Source: Acholeplasmataceae bacterium (GTDB taxonomy: Bacteria > Bacillota_I > Bacilli_A > Acholeplasmatales > Acholeplasmataceae). Taken from it: a stretch of 64,000 bases of DNA. The translations under genes and the position numbers were made by a program. Positions 1-8,998 of the stretch are shown piece after piece. Positions within the stretch are counted from its first letter, which is position 1, and each line of letters opens with the position of its first letter. The stretch spans positions 1 through 64,000 of the forward strand of contig JAGYNT010000002.1 of assembly GCA_018399615.1 (NCBI GenBank), read 5' to 3'. Under the pieces are notes generated by a model. The model was not told the origin of the DNA and did no database searches. It saw only the letters and a program-made list of their open reading frames with translations.

Positions 1-1559
1 TCGAGTTCGTCCTCATCGGAATTGATTCCGTAGAAAATCGTGATGATTTCCCGATCGGCATCAACCATATCATCGAGCAAAGCCTGGACGGTTTCCATCC
101 GGTTCGCGTTCGAGACCTTGATCTCGCCGCCGGTAATACCGATGAAATCGTCTTTTTTGATCTTGACACCATTGATCTCGGTATCCCTGACGGAGAACGT
201 CACTTCACCGGAACGCATATTCTTGACGACATCCATCATCTGTTCGATATTGTCGTCAACTTCCTGTGTTGGATCGAAAACCATGAGAGATGCGTAACCC
301 TGGGCGATACTCTTGGTCTTCAGGACACGGATCGAGCGATCCGAAGCGAGTTCCATCGTCTGTTCGGCCGAAAGAATGATGTTCTTGTTGTTCGGAAGAA
401 TGATGATGTTCTTGGAATTCGTGGATTCGACGGCTTTGACGAAGTCTTCCGTCGACGGATTCATGGTCTGTCCGCCATCAATGATGAGATCGACACCGAG
501 TTCCTTGAACGCTTCATGAATGCCTTCTCCGGATGCTACGGCGATGATGCTGTAATTCGCCTGTTTCTTGGGCTTCTTGTCTTCCCCGACGTGATCGGGC
601 GTACCCATGATCGTACTGTGCTGCAGACGCATGTTCTCGATCTTGATCGTCTGCAAGTCACCATATTTCTGGGCAAGCGTAAGCGCTACGCCCGGTTGAT
701 TGGTATGAACGTGAACCTTGAGCAGGTCGTCATCGGTAACCACGACGAGCGAATCACCCATTTGGCTGAGCGGGTTTTTCATGTTCGTTTCTTTGAATTT
801 CTCGGGTTTGTGCAACTTGACGATGAATTCCGTACAATAACCGTACTTGATATCGACATCGCCCAGATTGTGTGCGCCCTGATAGTCATTGTCGACGACA
901 GGCATACCGAGGTCGGACTCGTTGATCATCTGACCTTCGAGTGCCATGACCATCCCTTCGATGATCTTGATGAATCCGGCTCCACCGCTGTCGACGACAC
1001 CGGCTTCCTTGAGCACGGGCAATAATTCAGGAGTTTTGATGAGAGTTTCCTTGGCTTGTTCCAGATAAACCTTCAGAACCGCTTCGACGCTATCGATATT
1101 CGGTTGTTCGCGAAGCACTTTTTCCGCCGATTCGCGGACGACGGTCAAAATCGTTCCTTCAACGGGATCCATGACGGCACGATAAGCCATCTGGTAACCC
1201 CCGACGAGAGCCTTGATGAACTCCTCGACGGTCGCCGTGCCTTCTTCAGTCGTGATCTTGGCGATTTCACTGTAGACCCCTCTAAAAAACTGGGAGAGAA
1301 TGACGCCTGAGTTTCCGCGCGCTCCCATGAGTAATCCACGTGATAGAATTTTGGATATGTCAACGATCGATTGCGAATCGAGGTTACTGACTTCTTTGAT
1401 ACCGGCCATCATCGTCATCTGCATGTTCGTTCCGGTATCCCCATCGGGGACCGGGAAGACATTCAAATGATCGATCTCTTTATGATTGTTTTTAAGGTTT
1501 ACCGCACCATTGGTTACCATCTTTTTAAATAGAGTGCCACTGACTGTTTTATTCGCCAT
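1..1559 (-). CDS. fakA: DAK2-domain fatty acid kinase (FakA/YloV family), 3' end cut by window
   Basis: The reading frame starts at ATG 1559 and runs off the left edge, giving about 519 of the roughly 550 residues usual for the family. The N-terminal DhaL/DAK2 kinase domain shows PDGDTGTNM at residues 38-46 and GARGNSGVILSQ at 79-90, the nucleotide and metal binding signatures. The rest matches the FakA middle and DegV-like C-terminal part. FakA phosphorylates fatty acids held by a FakB protein for phospholipid synthesis; no fakB is visible. The Shine-Dalgarno AGGAGG lies 6 nt before the start. In Bacillus this gene also sits next to rpmB, but with an Asp23-like yloU between; here that gene is absent and the two genes diverge. 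The family call is firm; the exact substrate is inferred. Confidence 0.9.
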   Translation of the reverse strand, partial: MANKTVSGTLFKKMVTNGAVNLKNNHKEIDHLNVFPVPDGDTGTNMQMTMMAGIKEVSNLDSQSIVDISKILSRGLLMGARGNSGVILSQFFRGVYSEIAKITTEEGTATVEEFIKALVGGYQMAYRAVMDPVEGTILTVVRESAEKVLREQPNIDSVEAVLKVYLEQAKETLIKTPELLPVLKEAGVVDSGGAGFIKIIEGMVMALEGQMINESDLGMPVVDNDYQGAHNLGDVDIKYGYCTEFIVKLHKPEKFKETNMKNPLSQMGDSLVVVTDDDLLKVHVHTNQPGVALTLAQKYGDLQTIKIENMRLQHSTIMGTPDHVGEDKKPKKQANYSIIAVASGEGIHEAFKELGVDLIIDGGQTMNPSTEDFVKAVESTNSKNIIILPNNKNIILSAEQTMELASDRSIRVLKTKSIAQGYASLMVFDPTQEVDDNIEQMMDVVKNMRSGEVTFSVRDTEINGVKIKKDDFIGITGGEIKVSNANRMETVQALLDDMVDADREIITIFYGINSDEDEL

Positions 1560-1638
1560 ATTGCTCCTCCTCTATGTTTTAGGTAGTACCGATCTTTATA
1601 TTGAGTTGGTCATATTCATTTTCAACAAATTCCATTTA

Positions 1639-1667
1639 AGTATAGCACTTTTCAATTTGAAATGCAA
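1639..1667 (-). promoter_or_regulatory. sigma-A-type promoter of fakA
   Basis: On the minus strand, -35 TTGCAT (1662-1667) and -10 TATACT (1639-1644) are separated by 17 bp. Transcription would start near 1631, giving a leader of about 70 nt before the fakA start codon. Confidence 0.65.
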
Positions 1668-1740
1668 CAGGCAAGAAGACCTTCTTTTTGCCACATACAT
1701 TATATCATAACTCGCAACGGAAAATGCAAATATCTCGTAA

Positions 1741-1754
1741 TGTAAGCGTTATTT
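1741..1754 (+). promoter_or_regulatory. weak cre-like site between fakA and rpmB
   Basis: TGTAAGCGTTATTT matches 12 of 14 positions of the CcpA/LacI-family consensus TGWNANCGNTNWCA. The two mismatches are in the terminal CA. It lies 74 bp upstream of the fakA -35 and 43 bp upstream of the rpmB -35, so a role is uncertain. The rest of this 293-bp gap (1560-1852) holds only the two promoters. Confidence 0.25.
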
Positions 1755-1796
1755 AATGTTAGATAAGTGATTTTTTTAATCTTCCATCGTTTTTCG

Positions 1797-1825
1797 TTGC
1801 TTTTTTCACATTTTTGTGATACATT
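1797..1825 (+). promoter_or_regulatory. promoter of rpmB
   Basis: -35 TTGCTT (1797-1802) and -10 TACATT (1820-1825) are separated by 17 bp. The spacer contains the inverted repeat TCACA-TTTT-TGTGA. The start codon follows 27 nt after the -10. Confidence 0.5.
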
Positions 1826-1852
1826 GGTAAGGCAGTGAAGGAGTGAGACAAT

Positions 1853-2041
1853 ATGGCTGAATGCTACGTAACAGGCAAGAAAACCCTTTTCGGTAACAGG
1901 CGCAGTCACGCAATGAACGCGACACGCCACAAGTGGAAGGCTAACCTTCAAACCGTAAGGATCAGGTTGGAAGACGGAACGACGAAAAAAGTCAAAGTTT
2001 CGGCTCGCGCCCTCAAAAAGAACAATCTGGAGCGCGTCTAA
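1853..2041 (+). CDS. rpmB: 50S ribosomal protein L28
   Basis: The product is 62 residues, the normal length for bacterial L28, and opens with [20 protein letters not shown], the typical N-terminus of the family with its SHA(M/N)N and RRW/KW-type basic stretches. L28 is a small rRNA-binding protein of the large subunit. Only one cysteine is present, so this is a zinc-free form. An AAGGAG sequence lies 9 nt before ATG. The gene stands alone between its promoter and a terminator shared with thiN. Confidence 0.95.
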   Translation: MAECYVTGKKTLFGNRRSHAMNATRHKWKANLQTVRIRLEDGTTKKVKVSARALKKNNLERV

Positions 2042-2077
2042 AAAAAATGAAAAGGTCATGACCTTTTTATTTTTTTA
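2042..2077. terminator. bidirectional terminator between rpmB and thiN
   Basis: The palindrome AAAAGGTCATGACCTTTT (2050-2067) is followed by T-rich sequence on the plus strand (2064-2076) and by a T-run on the minus strand (complement of 2041-2047), so it can end both convergent transcripts. Confidence 0.75.
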
Positions 2078-2686
2078 TGTCGCCTGATTCATATGCCGTA
2101 TGACGAGCACACGACCCGACAGAATTTCAATCGTGGCGGGCGAATGCGATACTTCGTTACTGATTCCAAGCGTATCGAAGCGTTCCATGTCGTAGTCTTC
2201 GAGCGGAAACTTGAACCCCTTCAACGTGATCCGGGCTTTCGGGTAACCGAAGATCGAAACGAATCCGTTTCCCTCGATCGGATGTATCCCGGATTCGAGC
2301 ATGAACATATGGCTCGTCTCGTCTTTCATGACCAGATCGGGAAAGCGATCGAAAAGCATGGTGTGCGCCAAAAAGTGTTCGCTTCTGTCTCCACCGAACC
2401 CTCCGACGACCAGGACCTTTTCATAGCCTTGATCGTAGGCGTAGGTGACGGCGAAATCCGTATCGGTGACATCCTTTTCAACCGATAGGCGACAGACGTC
2501 ATAGCCCTCAAGAAGGGACTCGTCCGACAGCGAATCGAAATCTCCGACGACCATGTCGATGGGGATTTTTTGTTTGAGGGCGTAATCGAAGGCCTGGTCG
2601 ACCACGATGACAAAGTCATCGGTGTCGATTTCGACGACATCCGGGATCCGCTTCGGCGTCGGATACGTGATGATGATCGCTCTCAC
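2075..2686 (-). CDS. thiN: thiamine pyrophosphokinase
   Basis: The 203-residue protein has the ThiN layout. An N-terminal Rossmann-like catalytic part carries GDFDS at residues 48-52 and the following EKDVTDTDFA motif, which bind ATP/Mg and thiamine. A C-terminal beta-sandwich binds thiamine. The enzyme converts thiamine and ATP to thiamine diphosphate and AMP in the cytosol. It is the last gene of rlmN-rsgA-rpe-thiN, the same relative order as in Bacillus (rsgA-rpe-thiN). Its ATG overlaps the rpe stop codon by 4 bp, which suggests translational coupling. Confidence 0.93.
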   Translation of the reverse strand: MRAIIITYPTPKRIPDVVEIDTDDFVIVVDQAFDYALKQKIPIDMVVGDFDSLSDESLLEGYDVCRLSVEKDVTDTDFAVTYAYDQGYEKVLVVGGFGGDRSEHFLAHTMLFDRFPDLVMKDETSHMFMLESGIHPIEGNGFVSIFGYPKARITLKGFKFPLEDYDMERFDTLGISNEVSHSPATIEILSGRVLVIRHMNQAT

Positions 2687-3312
2687 TTCAGACTCCTGAT
2701 CGCCTTGGCGCGATCCTTCTTGTTGAATACGTAACTGCCTGCGACGACGATGTCGACGCCGGCATCTTTCACGAGGTCGATGTTCGAATCACCGATTCCC
2801 CCATCGACTTCGATCAGGAACCTATGGTTCCCATCTTCCCGGATACGCTTCAAAGCCCGCACCTTTTCCATCATGTCCGGCATGAAGGATTGACCGCCGA
2901 ACCCCGGTTCGACCGTCATGACGAGCACCAGATCGACATCGCTCAGAAAAGGGACAATGCTTTCGACCGTGGTCTTGGGCTTGATCGACAGACCGACACC
3001 GATTTCGTGTTTTCTGATGAGCTCGATGCTTTCTTTCACGTCATGCGCTTCGATGTGCACGGTGATGAACGCCGTGTTTTCAAAAGCGAACCCTTCGATC
3101 CAATGACAGGGATCGGTCACCATGAGGTGCACGTCCAAAGGAAGTCGCGTTTTACTCGCGATCGTTTTGGCGATCGCGGGTCCAAACGATATATTCGGAA
3201 CGAAATGACCGTCCATGATATCCAAATGGATATAGTCCGCCGTTTCGATCGTAGTCAGTTCTTCCCTGAGTTGACTGAAGTCGGCAGTCAATACCGATGG
3301 GGCAACTTTCAT
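2683..3312 (-). CDS. rpe: ribulose-phosphate 3-epimerase
   Basis: At 209 residues this is a complete TIM-barrel epimerase that interconverts ribulose 5-phosphate and xylulose 5-phosphate in the pentose phosphate pathway. Recognisable family blocks include the N-terminal PSVLTADFSQL, the metal-binding HLDIMDGHFVPNISFG (residues about 29-44), VEPGFGGQSF and VDGGI near the C-terminus (second catalytic Asp). It lies 13 bp after rsgA and overlaps thiN by 4 bp, in the same operon. Confidence 0.96.
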   Translation of the reverse strand: MKVAPSVLTADFSQLREELTTIETADYIHLDIMDGHFVPNISFGPAIAKTIASKTRLPLDVHLMVTDPCHWIEGFAFENTAFITVHIEAHDVKESIELIRKHEIGVGLSIKPKTTVESIVPFLSDVDLVLVMTVEPGFGGQSFMPDMMEKVRALKRIREDGNHRFLIEVDGGIGDSNIDLVKDAGVDIVVAGSYVFNKKDRAKAIRSLK

Positions 3313-3325
3313 GTTCGCATCTCCT

Positions 3326-4282
3326 TCAATACTTGGCTTTCATGTCCTTGATCTCATGATAGAACGCGAGATAGTGGGCATATCTGGATTCGGGAATTTT
3401 CCCATCTTCAACGGCCTTTTTGACCGCGCATCCGGGTTCGTGCACGTGCAGGCACTTTCCTTTGAATTTGCAGGCGTCTGCGTAAGAAACGAAATCGGGA
3501 TAGGCATCCTTGAGCGATGTGGCTTCGAAGATCTTGAGATCGATCTTCGAGAAGCCCGGCGTATCGACGACATAGCCGCCCTTGTAAGCGTAGAGTTCGG
3601 TGTGTCTTGTCGTGTGTTTCCCGCGACCGAGCGCCTTGGAGATCGCCTGTGTCTGCAAGTCGAGTCCGGGAATGAGCGCGTTGACGAGCGTCGACTTGCC
3701 GACACCGGTCTGACCGGCGACGACGATGATCTTGTCCTTGAAGACCGGATCGAGCTTCCCGGTTCCCATCCGTTTCTTGCTGTCGACGAAATAGGTCTCA
3801 TACCCGAGTTGTTCCCGGTAATAGAGCAAGTCGTGTTCGAGTGATTCGAGCGCCGTCGGTTCAATGAGATCGATCTTCGAGATGACGAGAATCGGTTCGA
3901 TCCGACTCATGTTCAGGATGACGAGAAAACGATCGAGCAGATGAAAACTGAAGTCGGGGTCGACCGCCGAAAAAACGAGCAGAGCGGAATCGACGTTGGC
4001 GACATCCGGTCGGTCGAGCTCATTTCTCCGTGGCATGATCTCGAAGATCAGAACCTGTCCGTCCCGTTCCTCATACGTCACGTTATCCCCGACTTTCGGG
4101 CTGATCGTGATGAAGCGGTTTTCTTTTTTGGTCCGCTTCGTCGTTTGTCTGTTGAAGGTGCTCTTGTCGGTGATCCGCATATACCGAAGCTTCCCGCGTG
4201 CGTGCGCGATCCGCTCATTCTTGTCTTCATCGATGATGGTGTACTGATTGGATATGATCCGTTTGATGAACGCTTCTTTCAA
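3326..4282 (-). CDS. rsgA: small ribosomal subunit biogenesis GTPase RsgA
   Basis: The 318-residue protein has the circularly permuted GTPase arrangement of the RsgA/YjeQ family. After an OB-fold N-terminus come G4 (SKIDL, about 135-139), then G1 GQTGVGKS (190-197), G2 TT (224-225) and G3 DTPG (240-243). A C-terminal zinc knuckle has Cys271, Cys277, His residues near 279-281 and Cys285. RsgA acts in late maturation of the 30S subunit. It sits 9 bp downstream of rlmN and 13 bp upstream of rpe. Confidence 0.96.
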   Translation of the reverse strand: MKEAFIKRIISNQYTIIDEDKNERIAHARGKLRYMRITDKSTFNRQTTKRTKKENRFITISPKVGDNVTYEERDGQVLIFEIMPRRNELDRPDVANVDSALLVFSAVDPDFSFHLLDRFLVILNMSRIEPILVISKIDLIEPTALESLEHDLLYYREQLGYETYFVDSKKRMGTGKLDPVFKDKIIVVAGQTGVGKSTLVNALIPGLDLQTQAISKALGRGKHTTRHTELYAYKGGYVVDTPGFSKIDLKIFEATSLKDAYPDFVSYADACKFKGKCLHVHEPGCAVKKAVEDGKIPESRYAHYLAFYHEIKDMKAKY

Positions 4283-4291
4283 GAGTACCTC

Positions 4292-5311
4292 CTACAGGTG
4301 CCTGCTCCGAAGCTGCCCGCAGGCAGCGTCGATGTCGTGACCCTGTTCTTTTCTGAGTGTGACCTGAATGTGGTTTTTCATGAGCGTGTCATAGAATGCG
4401 AGCATCGTTTCTTTCGCCGAGCGTTGATAGGGTGCTCCTAGGACGTCGTTATAGGGGATCAGATTGACGTAGACGTTGAGCCCCCGCAAAAGTGAAACGA
4501 GTTCTCGTGCGACCTCTTGCGAGTCGTTGATGCCGGAGATCAGTATGTATTCGATCGTCACGCGCCTGTTCGTGACATCGATATAGTACCTGATGGCATC
4601 GATCAGATCTTTGATCGGATAGGTCTTGTTGATTTTCATGAGTCCCGTACGGATCGAATCGTTTGGTGCGTGCAGACTTACGGCGAGATTGACCTGGAGA
4701 TCGAAATCGGCATAAGCCCGGATTTTGGGAACGATGCCGGACGTGGAAACGGTGATGTGTCTCGCACCGATGGCCAACCCTTTGGGGTGGTTCAGCGTCT
4801 TTAAGAAACGGATGAGATTCTCGTAATTGTCGAACGGTTCCCCGATTCCCATGACGACGACGTAACTGATGCGTTCTTCAAGCAACCTTTCGGTCATGAT
4901 GACTTGTGCGATCATTTCACCCGCGGTCAGATCCCGTACTTTCTTCAACTGCCCGGACGCGCAAAAACGACACCCGATGTTGCAGCCGACTTGCGTCGTC
5001 ACGCATACGCTGTTGCCGTAGTGCTGCCGCATGAGCACCGTTTCGATCAAGTGACCATCGTGCAGTTTGTAAAGGAACTTGACGGTATCGTCGGAGCTCA
5101 CGTTCTTGAAAACGCGTTCGAGTCCTTTGAGTATGAACCGTTCGCTCAACAGAACATCGCGGCAAATCCTTCGGCACGTTTTTTTCATCATGTCGAAAGA
5201 CGATACCTTCTGGTCGGTAGAGCCAGTCCCAGACCTGGTCGGCCTGATAAGTCTTGAACGGTTTTCAGCCAGAACGAAACGAGTTCGTCAGGAAAGATCA
5301 TGTATCAGCAT
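4292..5311 (-). CDS. rlmN: 23S rRNA (adenine2503-C2)/tRNA methyltransferase RlmN, 5' end frame-disrupted
   Basis: A continuous 299-residue frame (4292-5191) covers the radical-SAM core: CNIGCRFC (Cys70, 74 and 77 of that frame) binds the 4Fe-4S cluster, followed by GIGEP and a C-terminal substrate Cys (AACGQL). RlmN enzymes are about 340-350 residues, and the missing N-terminus is present but out of frame. MLIHDLS starts at 5311 after GGGTGAGG, PFKTYQADQVWDWLYR lies in another frame, and NVPKDL in a third position before RDVLLSERF returns to the main frame. At least three small indels between about 5170 and 5290 would rebuild a normal protein. The likely true start is 5311, and a TATAAT -10 lies at 5330-5335. 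First gene of the rlmN-rsgA-rpe-thiN operon. Assembly error or recent damage cannot be separated here. Confidence 0.88.
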
Positions 5312-5363
5312 ATCATCACCCTCACCCATATTATACACGAAATCGGGTCGTTCTATGCGTGAC

Positions 5364-5394
5364 GAAAAAAACGCACAAAGCGAAGCTCTGTGCG
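5364..5394 (-). terminator. terminator after the TMEM43-family gene
   Basis: On the minus strand, a 10-bp stem with one G-U pair (arms 5385-5394 and 5372-5381, loop of 3) is followed by seven T residues (5365-5371). It separates the TMEM43-family gene from rlmN. Confidence 0.8.
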
Positions 5395-6566
5395 CATATT
5401 GCAGCATCAGGCGTGTTCGGCTTTTGACGCGCTTGTTTCGCAAATAGAGAATGACCCTGAAAACCAAAGCGAGTACGACGTGATTTATCGCGAGAATCGT
5501 ATTGTGAAAGATCATGCCCAAAACGCATCGTCAACAAGGTCAGGAACGAGTGACACGGGCGAACGCGAGCACGGCGTAGAGTCCGCGGCCGATGCGGGAA
5601 AAAAAATCGAATGACGCTGATCAGAACGAATGCCGGTTTACCGACAAGAAGGAGTCCCATGAACATCATCAGAAATCCGATGAGACGCATCATCCAGAGC
5701 GCGCTCTCATATTCGCTTTGCAGGATGTCGACGACGCCTTCGCGGCTTTCGACACCTTGGAAGAAACGATGGATCACGTTATCTTTTTGTGTATGAAAAG
5801 GAACGAGGACACCCTCTTCGTAAGCACCCAGATAAGTGCCGCGATCGGCATTCGTGATGACTTTGAAGACGATTTTGACGTCACCGATCTCGGGTACTTC
5901 GGGTGTGGACGTACCCGAACTGTTCGAACGATAGATGATACCGGAAGAAACGCTTTCATTGTCATTCAGCATGGTTTTGTCGACGAGCGTTTCGGACAGT
6001 TCGAGATCTTTCGCTCCCGAAAAGGTCAATTGTGCGGAAGAAACAGGCGTGCCGCCGATCGTGATCGTTTCTGCCACATTCGTGACCCCGTCGGGCATCT
6101 CATCGATCCATTGATCGTAATTGACGAGAGCCACCGGTCTTTCGGAAGAATCGCCTTGAAATGTGCTCTGTTTCTGAGGGTCTTCCAACCATTTCCTTTC
6201 ATAGGAGTAAGTCGTGACCGTTGTTTCGCTGCCACCGAAATTCTCACGCGTTTCCCTTTCCTCCTCTTCCTCGTAACCGTAGAAATAGACCCTTCGTTCA
6301 AGATAGATAAAACTCTGGTCGTTCAGATAAGGATCGGTTGCGTAAGTTTCCGCGTCCATCGTGTCGATCACGTGAATGAGTTCATTCTAGCCGGGCAAAG
6401 ACCCGGCATCGAAAACCTTTGACTCACGGGCGTATTCCGCCAGATTTTCCCGACCTTCGTTGATGAACAGGACGGCGAATGACCCGAAAAACAAAAGGAT
6501 ACCGACCAACGCTCCGACAAACGAGTTGATGATCCTTTTGAAATAGCCCGTTCGTTTGACTTCCAT
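5395..6566 (-). pseudogene. TMEM43-family membrane protein, interrupted
   Basis: The start is ATG 6566 after GGAGG. About 59 residues with one membrane segment and the family motif NEGRE are followed by an in-frame TAG (6387-6389). The same frame then continues for more than 250 residues with clear TMEM43 features: a Glu-rich stretch before GGSETTVTTYSYERKW, a central GAKDLELSE region, PEIGDVKIVF and VPFHTQ, then a membrane segment (MMRLIGFLMMFMGLLLVG). After a run of eight T (minus strand, about 5605-5612) the frame changes character; removing one base gives RFFSRIGRGLYAVLAFA, a better continuation of the C-terminal membrane region. The exact 3' end is uncertain and is placed before the terminator. 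TMEM43 homologues are membrane proteins of unclear function in bacteria. The stop codon and the homopolymer may be sequencing errors. Confidence 0.72.
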
Positions 6567-6616
6567 ATGAGATTGCCTCCTTGTTTTTGTTAGTGATATT
6601 ATATCACGACAACGAC

Positions 6617-6646
6617 AAAGAAAAAACCTGAAAAATTCAGGTTTTA
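6617..6646 (-). terminator. terminator of pheST
   Basis: A 9-bp stem, AAAACCTGA (minus 6645-6637) with TCAGGTTTT (6631-6623), is followed by a T-rich tail. It overlaps the pheT stop codon. Confidence 0.8.
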
Positions 6647-8998
6647 ACTGCGAACGGTCGCCGAGACTTCATAAGCGAGACGTTTGGTGATCCGTTTCAT
6701 GAGCTTGTCGACATCCTCGCTTTCCATCGTCTTCTTCTCATCACTGAACACGAGTCTGAATGCGAGCGACTTCTTGTCGTCATCGATGCCCTTGCCCTGG
6801 TAGACGTCAAAGATTTCGACGGTTCTCAGGGCCGGTCTTCCGGTCTGTTCGATCAAATCCAGAATCCTTTTCGCTTCGATCTTTTGATCGATCACGATGG
6901 CCAGATCGCGACTGACCATCGGATAACGGGATACCATACGATAGTTGATCGTCTTTTTGCCTTTCAACAGCGTGTCGAGCTCGATCGTGAATACGAACGT
7001 TTCCGGCAGATCGAGTTCTTTCTCGAGACGCGGATGCAGTCTGCCGATGACGCCGAGTTCGATGCCTTGAGAAAAAACCTTTGCCTGCTGATAGGGATGA
7101 AAGGACGGATGGTCGGTCGTCTCGTAAACGAAATCGATTCCAAGCGGAGAGAACACGCGTTCGACCAGACCTTTGAGAAGATGGAAATCAGCGACGAGCG
7201 CCGTGTTCTTCCAGGTATGCTTGTGAAGTTTCCCGGAAAGAGCGATACCGAGATGGTTTTTCTCGTAACCTTTCGCGAAGCAGTGTCCGATCTCAAAGAG
7301 GTGGACGTCATCGATCTTTCGTGAACGGTTGTACCGGATCGTATCGACAAGACCGTGAATCAGACTCTGACGGAGCGTTTTCTTGTCCTCGCTCATCGGT
7401 TTGAGAACGGATACCGGTGTGCCGATGTTCTGGAATACGTGAACGTCTTGTTCCCTGATGAGGCTGTAGGTAATGACTTCGTTCAATCCGAGATCGGACA
7501 GAGCGTGTCTCAGACCACGCAGGCGCTTCTGTTCGAAGCTCAACTTTCCTTGCAGAATACCGCTCGCCGAGCGATCGGGAATGGCGTCCAGACCATAGAT
7601 GCGGGCGATCTCTTCGAGTACGTCCGCAGGGATTTTTATATCATTGCGGTAGCTCGGCGCCTGAACGATCCACTTTTCCTTGGTCGTCTTGACGTCGTAG
7701 TTGTAACGCTTGAGATACGTCAAGACGTCCGTATCCTTCAATTCGAGTCCGAGCGCGTCATTGAAATAGGTTCGTGCGATCTCGATTTTCGGGTTTTCAT
7801 TTTCATAGCGTATCGCTTTGGCAATACCTTGAAGAACTTTCGCATCGGCGAGCTCGATCATGAGTTCCGTTGCGCGTTCGAGTCCGTAGAAGACCCGTCG
7901 GTCGTCGATCCCGCGCTCGAACCGCAAAGAAGAATCGCTCTTGAGATCGAGTCGTTTCGTCGTTTTCCGAATCCGCTCGGGATCGAAATAGGCCGCTTCG
8001 AGAATGACGGATGTCGTATGGTCGTCGATCATCGTATTGGCGAGTCCCATGACCCCACCGATGGCGATCGGTTCCCTTCCGTTCGTGATGACGACGTCAC
8101 CCGCTTCGAGTCGTCTGTTCATATCGTCGAGCGTAACGACTTCTTCGCCCGGTTTCGCATCGCGTACGACGATCCGATCGGTTTTGACCTTGTGGGCGTC
8201 GAACATGTGAAGCGGCGTCCCGTATTCGATCAGGACGTAGTTGCTGATGTCGACGACATTGTTGATCGGCTGAATCCCGACCGATAGCAATGCGCTCTTG
8301 AGCCACCAGGGCGATTCTTTGATCCGAATGTCTTTGAACGATCGTCCGTAGTAACGGCCGCAACCATCGGTTTCAATCGTGATGTCCAAAGGATTTTTCG
8401 ATTCATTCTCGCTGATTACCGGTTCTTGGAGTTCGATCTTCTGATTGGTCATGGCTGCCAGATCATAGGCGAACCCGAGCACGGACAAAAGATCCGAACG
8501 GTTCGGTGTCAGACCGAGTTCCATGATCCATCCCGATAATCCCAGGGCGGGAAGCGCGGGTTTTCCGATGTCCTGGGGTTCCTCGAAGTAAAAGATGCCG
8601 TCCCGATAGACTTCGGGGACATAGCGCTCATCGAAACCGAGTTCGTTTAAGGAACAGATCATTCCATGCGATGATTCCCCCCGGATTTTCGCCGCCTTGA
8701 TCTCGAAATCGCCGGGCAGAACCGTCCCGACCTGGGCGACGATGACGTATTGGTCCTTTCGGACGTTTTGAGCCCCGCAGACGATCTGTTCGACGCGATC
8801 ACCGAGATCGACGGTCGTAAGCGACAGCGTATCCGCGTTCGGGTGTTTCTCACACGTGAGAACACGACCGACAACAAGATCGGTTGACGTGTTGACCGGT
8901 CCGAAAGACTCGACCTCGACGATCTTCTGATTCGTGATCTCATGAATGTTTTTCGGTATATCAAGCCATTTGGCGAGCATGTTCGAATTGATTTTCAT
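6644..8998 (-). CDS. pheT: phenylalanine--tRNA ligase beta subunit
   Basis: The 784-residue product is close to the usual 790-800. An N-terminal EMAP-type tRNA-binding domain (residues about 40-150) is followed by B3/B4 editing (about 210-370), B5, the core, and the C-terminal ferredoxin-fold anticodon-binding domain that ends in KRLAYEVSATVRS. With PheS it forms the alpha2-beta2 synthetase that charges tRNA-Phe and edits mischarged Tyr. Its ATG overlaps the pheS stop by one base (TGATG), so the pair is coupled and is controlled by the upstream T-box. Confidence 0.97.
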   Translation of the reverse strand: MKINSNMLAKWLDIPKNIHEITNQKIVEVESFGPVNTSTDLVVGRVLTCEKHPNADTLSLTTVDLGDRVEQIVCGAQNVRKDQYVIVAQVGTVLPGDFEIKAAKIRGESSHGMICSLNELGFDERYVPEVYRDGIFYFEEPQDIGKPALPALGLSGWIMELGLTPNRSDLLSVLGFAYDLAAMTNQKIELQEPVISENESKNPLDITIETDGCGRYYGRSFKDIRIKESPWWLKSALLSVGIQPINNVVDISNYVLIEYGTPLHMFDAHKVKTDRIVVRDAKPGEEVVTLDDMNRRLEAGDVVITNGREPIAIGGVMGLANTMIDDHTTSVILEAAYFDPERIRKTTKRLDLKSDSSLRFERGIDDRRVFYGLERATELMIELADAKVLQGIAKAIRYENENPKIEIARTYFNDALGLELKDTDVLTYLKRYNYDVKTTKEKWIVQAPSYRNDIKIPADVLEEIARIYGLDAIPDRSASGILQGKLSFEQKRLRGLRHALSDLGLNEVITYSLIREQDVHVFQNIGTPVSVLKPMSEDKKTLRQSLIHGLVDTIRYNRSRKIDDVHLFEIGHCFAKGYEKNHLGIALSGKLHKHTWKNTALVADFHLLKGLVERVFSPLGIDFVYETTDHPSFHPYQQAKVFSQGIELGVIGRLHPRLEKELDLPETFVFTIELDTLLKGKKTINYRMVSRYPMVSRDLAIVIDQKIEAKRILDLIEQTGRPALRTVEIFDVYQGKGIDDDKKSLAFRLVFSDEKKTMESEDVDKLMKRITKRLAYEVSATVRS

